Origin: Linanthus parryae
Lineage: Eukaryota; Streptophyta; Magnoliopsida; Ericales; Polemoniaceae
Direction of reading: 5' to 3'
Assembly: GCA_023055425.1 (NCBI GenBank)
Contig: JALGPY010000012.1
Coordinates: 11,839,922 to 11,903,921 of the forward strand
Length of the DNA stretch: 64,000 nucleotides
A program made the position numbers and the translations under genes. Position 1 is the first letter of the stretch. Each line of letters begins with the position of its first letter. Below, in pieces: positions 58,752 to 64,000 of this stretch. The notes under the pieces are model-generated. The model was given only the letters and a program-made list of their open reading frames with translations. It was not told the origin of the DNA and ran no database searches.

Positions 58752-61197
58752 TGGTTCCCGATGAAGAGTCCAAGATTTTAAAATTCATCTCGGGACTGCA
58801 CTAGAGGTTTCATACGTCTCTGCCGAGTAGAACATATCCTAACTTACATGAAGCCTATGATATAGTCGCTGACATCTGGCGAGTCAAAGCAGCCCAAGTT
58901 GAGAAACGAAAGAAACGCAGGCTGAAGAGACATGGGGAAGTAGTAACTTCGCGAAAGGGAATCAGAGGTTCAAGCCCAACAATGGAGGAGGTAGCCAATG
59001 GCAGTATCGAGGCAATCTGCAGAACCCATAAGCTTAGTCACTTTGTCGCTACTCCTGTAAGAGGTATTAGCGAAACCACCCCGGAGTTGACTGCACTGGA
59101 AATCCAGTTAACTGCAATAACTACAATAGGAGGGGACATCGATCTTTTGAATGTCGATCACCATCAGTCAGGACATGCAAACAAATCAAAGAGGCAAATA
59201 CAAGAGACAACAACAGAACAACTATGAGGGAAACCGTCAGCAGAATCGGAACAACTTTGGTCGCAACAAGTAAAATGGGAATCGCAACTACCAGAACAAT
59301 AGAGGAAATGGCTACGGAAGGCAGCAAAACTACATCATGGGGAACGCAGAACAGTATGGAATTCATAACCGCAACAACAATGTTGGTCAGGGAGCTAACA
59401 TCAACAATGGAGCTGGTGCTGGAGGAGCTGGAGGCCAGAATGCCAACATGGGAAGGATTGCAGTCATGACAAAGGCTAATGCTGCTTATAGAGTTTTCAC
59501 GGGTACATTCCTTATCCATGGGACCTGAATTTGTATTATTTGATTCAGGTGCATCTTATTTATTCATATCATCATCATTTGTTGATAAATTTGGTCTAAA
59601 TAAGGGTGCTAGAATCCACTCTCTTAACCACACCTACTGGCCATATAACAGTATGTGACACCATCTTCGAAGGTGTATACGTGAATATTCTAGGATGTAC
59701 CTTGCCAAAATATTTGATAAGATTTGATCTTGGGGCCATATATGTCATCCTACGGATGGATAGGCTTAGTAAATATCAGGCCGTCATCGATTTCTATAAC
59801 CAGAGAGTCAGACTGAGGAGATCCTAAGGTGAGAAAATCTCATATCGCAGCATCACTAGGGATTCGTTTATTAGACTAGTGTCATCCTTGAAAATAGTGA
59901 ATCAAGTAAAGAAGGGGAATTCAGCTTATTTGTTCTACATCCAGGATGTCTCGAAGAAGTGGAACGTGTTGGAAGAGATAACCGTTGTGAAGGAATTCCT
60001 TGATGTATTCCCGAATGAGATTCATGGGATGCCACATAGCAGAAAAGTTGAGTTCACTATTGATTTAGCACAAGGAACCGCGCCAATCTCAAAAGTGGCG
60101 TATCGTATGGCACCAGCAGAGCTGAAGGATTTGAAAGATAAGTTGCAAGAACTTTTCGAGATGGGTTACATAAGACCAAGTGTGTAACCTTGGGGAGACA
60201 AGTTCTTTTTGTGAAGAATACAGATGGAAGCTTGAGGCTGTGCATTGACTACCGTGAGTTGAACAGTCCAACCATCAAGAATAAGTACTCGCTACCTCGT
60301 TTTGACGATCTGTTCGATAAATTACAAGGGGCTAGTGTCTTTCTGGAAATAAATTCGAGATTAGGGTACCATCAGCGTCAGGTAGGGGAGAGGGATATCC
60401 TGAAGATAGCCTTTAATGTCGTTTGATGGACCAACACACCTGCAGTATTTTTGGACTTGATGAATCGAGTCATGAGGCCATTTTTGGACCAAATTTTTGT
60501 CTTATTTATTGATGAAATCCTTGTGTACTCAAAGAGCGAAGAGAAGCACGAGGAACATCTCAGAAAACTACTACAGACTCTGAGATAGGAACAACTGTAT
60601 GAAAAGTTGTCAAATTGTAATTTTTGGCTGTATCGTGTTGTGTTTCTGAGTCAAAGACTGACCAACGTCGAAGAATGTGTTCGAAATAAGGAATTTCCTT
60701 AGCTTAGTAGGTTACTACCGACACTTTGTTAAATACTTCTCCAAAATTGCAAGACCCCCGACGACGCTGACAAAGAAGGCACTAAAATATCACTGGAGCG
60801 AAATTTGTGAAGAGGCATTTGAGATTCTGAAGGAGAAACTGATTACAACCCCATTAGAGGAACCTGAAACCCCACGAGGAGAACTATGCCACGCACGACT
60901 TGGAGTTGAAAGCAGTTGTATTCGCTTTAAAGATATGGAGACATCACTTCTATGGAGATGTTTGCAAGTTGTACATGGACCACAGCAGTCTAAAGAACAT
61001 CTTCACACAAAAGAAGCTGAATAATCGACAACGGAGATGGCTGGAGATTATCAAGGATTAAGATCTACGTATCCAATACCAAGAAAGGCTAATATCGTAG
61101 CTGACGCATTATGCCAAAAGTCGAGCCATACCATGAATGCCATGATAATTATGCCAGGCTGGCTATGCCACAAGTTCAGTAATCTCGAAATCGAAGT
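58752..61197 (+). pseudogene. Decayed chromovirus (Tekay-like) gag-pol
   Basis: It begins inside gag (VPDEESKILKFISGL) and continues with several frame changes: gag C-terminus up to about 59480; protease with FDSGASYLFIS near 59550; protease-RT linker 59606-59827; RT from 59960 ([99 protein letters not shown], where the catalytic second Asp of FIDD is Glu); RT connection (LSLVGYYRHFVKYFSKIA) and RNase H remnants to about 61190. At least six stops or shifts are visible. There is no integrase: the sequence stops within the RNase H-integrase junction where the LTR at 61198 begins. Confidence 0.85.
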
Positions 61198-63452
61198 TGT
61201 AATATCCTGTTTTATTAAAGGAGTAATCGTTAACTTTTCGTATAGTTTAGATGTTAATAATATAACGAGGGGGGAGGTAGTCGTACTTTCAAAAAGTATA
61301 TGTTAATTAAGTAGGGGGTAAAAATTATAGTTTGTAGAAACTCTATAACCTAATGAGTAATTTAATAAAATATAATTAATTAAATAAAAAAGAGCGGAAC
61401 GGACTCCCAAGGCACGTTGTGAGTTTCCCAAATCTTCTCCTCCATCTTTTTTCTTATATGACATCTTCTTCTCCTTTTCCTTCACAACCTCCATCACCAC
61501 CACCAGCATCACAGCCACCACCTCCATCTCTTATCTCCCTTTCCATCTCGCTGTTCCCTCTCACGCTCCCTCCATCTCTCTCTAGCTTGCTGAAAACGAA
61601 GAGAAGCAGCAACAGTGGTGTTTTTTTACGGGGAAAACCACCGGACCACCACAACTACCTGATCCACTTCTACCCCTCTCTTTCTTGACCTCTCTGATCT
61701 CTCTCCCAATCTCTCTGAACTCACAAAGGCAGCTCAAATAGTAGCAGAAGCAGCCGAAGCAATAGCGGTAGGAACAAACGTGGGTTCCTCCATTTTTTCG
61801 GCGAAGCTCCGAGTCCGGAAAAATTAACGACACCTATCCCATTAGATTGCTTCTCTTTGCCTCTGGGAGGTCAAAGGAGACTTCTAGTTAGCTCAAACAG
61901 AGACAAGGACGCTGGATTCACCGGCGGGGAACACCACCGCGACCACCACCGACAGCAACCTTGACCCGCCTCGTTTCTTTGTCGTTTCTCACGTTTCTTG
62001 GTTGGGTATGCTCCAAACCTCCTCCTGAGTTGTTTTCAGTAATCAAAATCATGTCTTCTGTCTTGAATCCTCGGTTAGATCGATGAATTTGATAGTTCAT
62101 TTAAGGGGGTGAAAGTGTCTTTTAAATAAACTAGGTGTAAGGGTAAAACTATTGTTTTAGAAACTTCCGGGGGGGGGGGGTAAAGTCTCTTTTATTAAAC
62201 TAGCTTGTGAGTGTGTTGGAGTCATTACTATATTTTAACATAACTTGTAGGCAACCACTTGTCTTTTACTTAAACATTTCATTTTATGCGAAAATAAAAT
62301 AAAGATTTCGGAATAATAATATTTTCTAAAAATACTTTATTTGTCCTCATCGTATAAATGTGACCCGTATATTAAAATAGTGCGCGAGTCGGTTGTTAAA
62401 AATTAAACTAGAAATGTTTTATTAAAAAAAAACTAAGCAAATAGTGTGTTTAATCAATTTTTTCGAAACATAAATTTAATAGCGTTTTAACAATAGACGC
62501 GTTGGTTCTTTATTAAGAATATGTAACTAAAGAGAGATGCTTTTAGAAACTAACAAGTGGGTTTCGGGTTAGTCTAAAATTATTAAGTAGGATTCTTACT
62601 ATGTCTTATAGAGTTATATTTGGGTTTGTGATGAGCTAGAAGCTCTAATTTGCACGTGACGGTTTCGTAGACGAGAACTACATATAGGACATGCTTTTGG
62701 ATTAAGGTAAGTTAATATGTCTAGCGTTGCGTGCCTTTCTTTCTTTCTTTCGTGTTTCATGTGCGTTATTTGTGAAATAATACCATGTACATGCTTTATT
62801 TGAATTATTTACTTGCTTAAGAAAACCTCTACTTTGAAATTATCATATAAAATTTTAATACAAAATAAAGTATCAAAAGACCCCACTACAAGATCATTCA
62901 AATTCTTTTTTAAAATGAGAAAGTATGGTTAAAATTTGACCACCATGTTAGGCCCTGATTACCTAGTTCACAAGCCACAATTATCGGAAGTATTGTACAG
63001 CTCACATATTAGTCAAATACAAACATCTCCCATAATCGTACACCGAATATTATGAAAAACTGCCACACCGACTTTACTTGGAGCTCCTTACTCGATTTTT
63101 CAATCTTGGAAGAAAAAATACTTAATGATGTAAAGTGGAAATTGTTGTGCGTGGGGTTTTATCATATCTTTGATACGATACATTTCAGACATATTGCAAT
63201 TGGTTATTGTTATGTGGTTATGAGGCGCTGTGATGCGAACCTTCTTGTGATTGAGTTATGGTTATGGATGTTCTTTTTCACATTATGAAAAAATGGTATG
63301 GATTGGATATGGCCACTCCCTGTATCAACTAATGCGTAAAATGAATTCATGATCTCGATATCTTATCATTGAGAAAAGAGAATGATGTCTTCTTGAGATA
63401 TAAGTTGTGAAAATATTGCGAAGTACTTCTCATGTGATCGTCCAAGATGATC
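61198..63452 (+). mobile_element. Tekay/Del-type LTR, plus orientation, diverged
   Basis: Starts TGTAATATCCTG and shares with 54133 the CCA-rich leader and the words AGCAACAGTGGTG (61607 against 54861), AAGGTAAGTTAATATGTC (62704 against 56331) and ATGGTATGGATTGG (63293 against 56883). Its right limit is unclear; I end it where the next LTR starts at 63453. It abuts the broken pol with no polypurine tract, so it either inserted there or was joined by deletion. The frames at 61419-61833 lie in low-complexity sequence. Confidence 0.6.
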
Positions 63453-64000
63453 TGTAATACCCCGATTATCTAGCAGGGGTAAAACAGTCATTTTAGAAGA
63501 ATGATAATAATTAACTTGGCAAAATAATATTTTGAGTTTAATTTGTAAGGAGTTTTAGAATAATATTAGAGTAATAATTAATAGTTAATTCGTAGTTGTT
63601 TTACAAATTCTAGATAGTTTTAATTTATAGCGCGTGTTTAATCACCGCGAGTATTGCTAGGCTCGTCACACCCAATCACCCAACCACATAGTACTCCACC
63701 CACACCCAATTATTGCCAAAAATATTATTTAATTTGGAAACTTTTGTCTCCAGCAAGCTTTCTCTTCTCCTTCTTCTACACAATTCTTCATCATCATCAC
63801 CACCACCTTCATGAAGATACTAGCACCGCCCTTGTCACATCACTTGTGCTTGGAGCCCAAGCAATCTCAGCTATATAAACAGCTGATCAGCCACCCCCAC
63901 CCACCAGCAGCCACTCGCAACAACCACCACCTCCCTCATCACCATTGCCACCATCTTCACCAACACCATCGAGAGAGAAAACACCTCTGCCACCACCAGC
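63453..64000 (+). mobile_element. 5' part of another Tekay/Del-type LTR
   Basis: Starts TGTAATACCCCGATTATC, followed by the same AGGGGTAAA word seen near the start of the LTR at 54133. A TATA box TATATAAA is at 63872-63879, followed by a CCACC-rich leader. The window ends inside the LTR. Confidence 0.65.
63872..63879 (+). promoter_or_regulatory. LTR TATA box
   Basis: TATATAAA, 420 bp into the LTR and upstream of the CCACC-rich leader zone; probable promoter of this LTR. Confidence 0.55.

Noticed and set aside
61419..61833. Pro/Ser-rich frames near 61.5 kb
   Set aside because: Low-complexity leader of an LTR; several frames on both strands are open at once.
1..64000. CRISPR arrays, operons, tRNA or rRNA genes
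   Set aside because: None seen; tRNA-like words are retrotransposon primer sites and the genome is a plant's.

Overview
This is plant nuclear DNA, most likely from a eudicot; I cannot name the species. The evidence is AT-rich intergenic sequence, Ty1/copia and Ty3/gypsy elements of plant type with plant primer-binding sites, Mutator-like elements with 9-bp target-site duplications (TSDs), and one plant-type cullin. The window is almost entirely transposable elements. The only gene that looks intact and host-derived is an intronless CUL1-like cullin at 33079-35382 (+).

Layout. 1-1802: 3' part of a long Tekay/Del-type LTR. 2830-4289: non-autonomous Mutator-like element (TSD 2821-2829/4290-4298). 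4395-32865: a second Mutator-like element of only about 1 kb, with a perfect 9-bp TSD (CTTTAATTA), burst open by an Athila-like gypsy complex at 5112-32526 (flanked by AGTTT). That complex is itself split by a copia element at 20817-29331 (TSD GACGT). The complex carries three LTRs of one family (A 5112-6695, B 10404-11988, C 30940-32526), an inverted LTR of a second family (D 6703-9289) with its 3' spacer, a gag-pol broken by two frameshifts (12135-17507), and an extra ORF after pol (18758-20130). The 3' end of LTR B comes from the D family. The stack ends 213 bp upstream of the cullin ATG.

35722-36053 is an orphan copia LTR with a primer-binding site. 38126-45608 is a minus-strand copia element (flanked by AAGAC) with several disabling lesions, including loss of a reverse-transcriptase active-site Asp. 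46571-47213 holds two related MITEs. 47766-48777 is a nearly complete fold-back Mutator-like MITE (TSD TTTATTGTA). About 48.84-54.07 kb is a degraded MULE transposase gene split by a minus-strand solo LTR (49511-52496, TSD TGCAC). From 54.1 kb to the end is a pile of Tekay/Del-type LTRs in both orientations around a decayed chromovirus gag-pol (58752-61197).

How the parts relate. The order of events can be read from the TSDs: Mutator-like element next to the cullin, then the gypsy complex inside it, then the copia inside that. LTR pairs of both copia elements differ at only a handful of sites by eye, so these insertions are recent, while the MULE transposase and the chromovirus pol are old. 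I see no tRNA, rRNA or CRISPR. The most unusual items are the TSD-resolved three-level nest, the chimeric LTR B, the intronless cullin with a basic N-terminal extension, the 1-kb fold-back element, and recurrent splice-site-like signals in the long LTRs.
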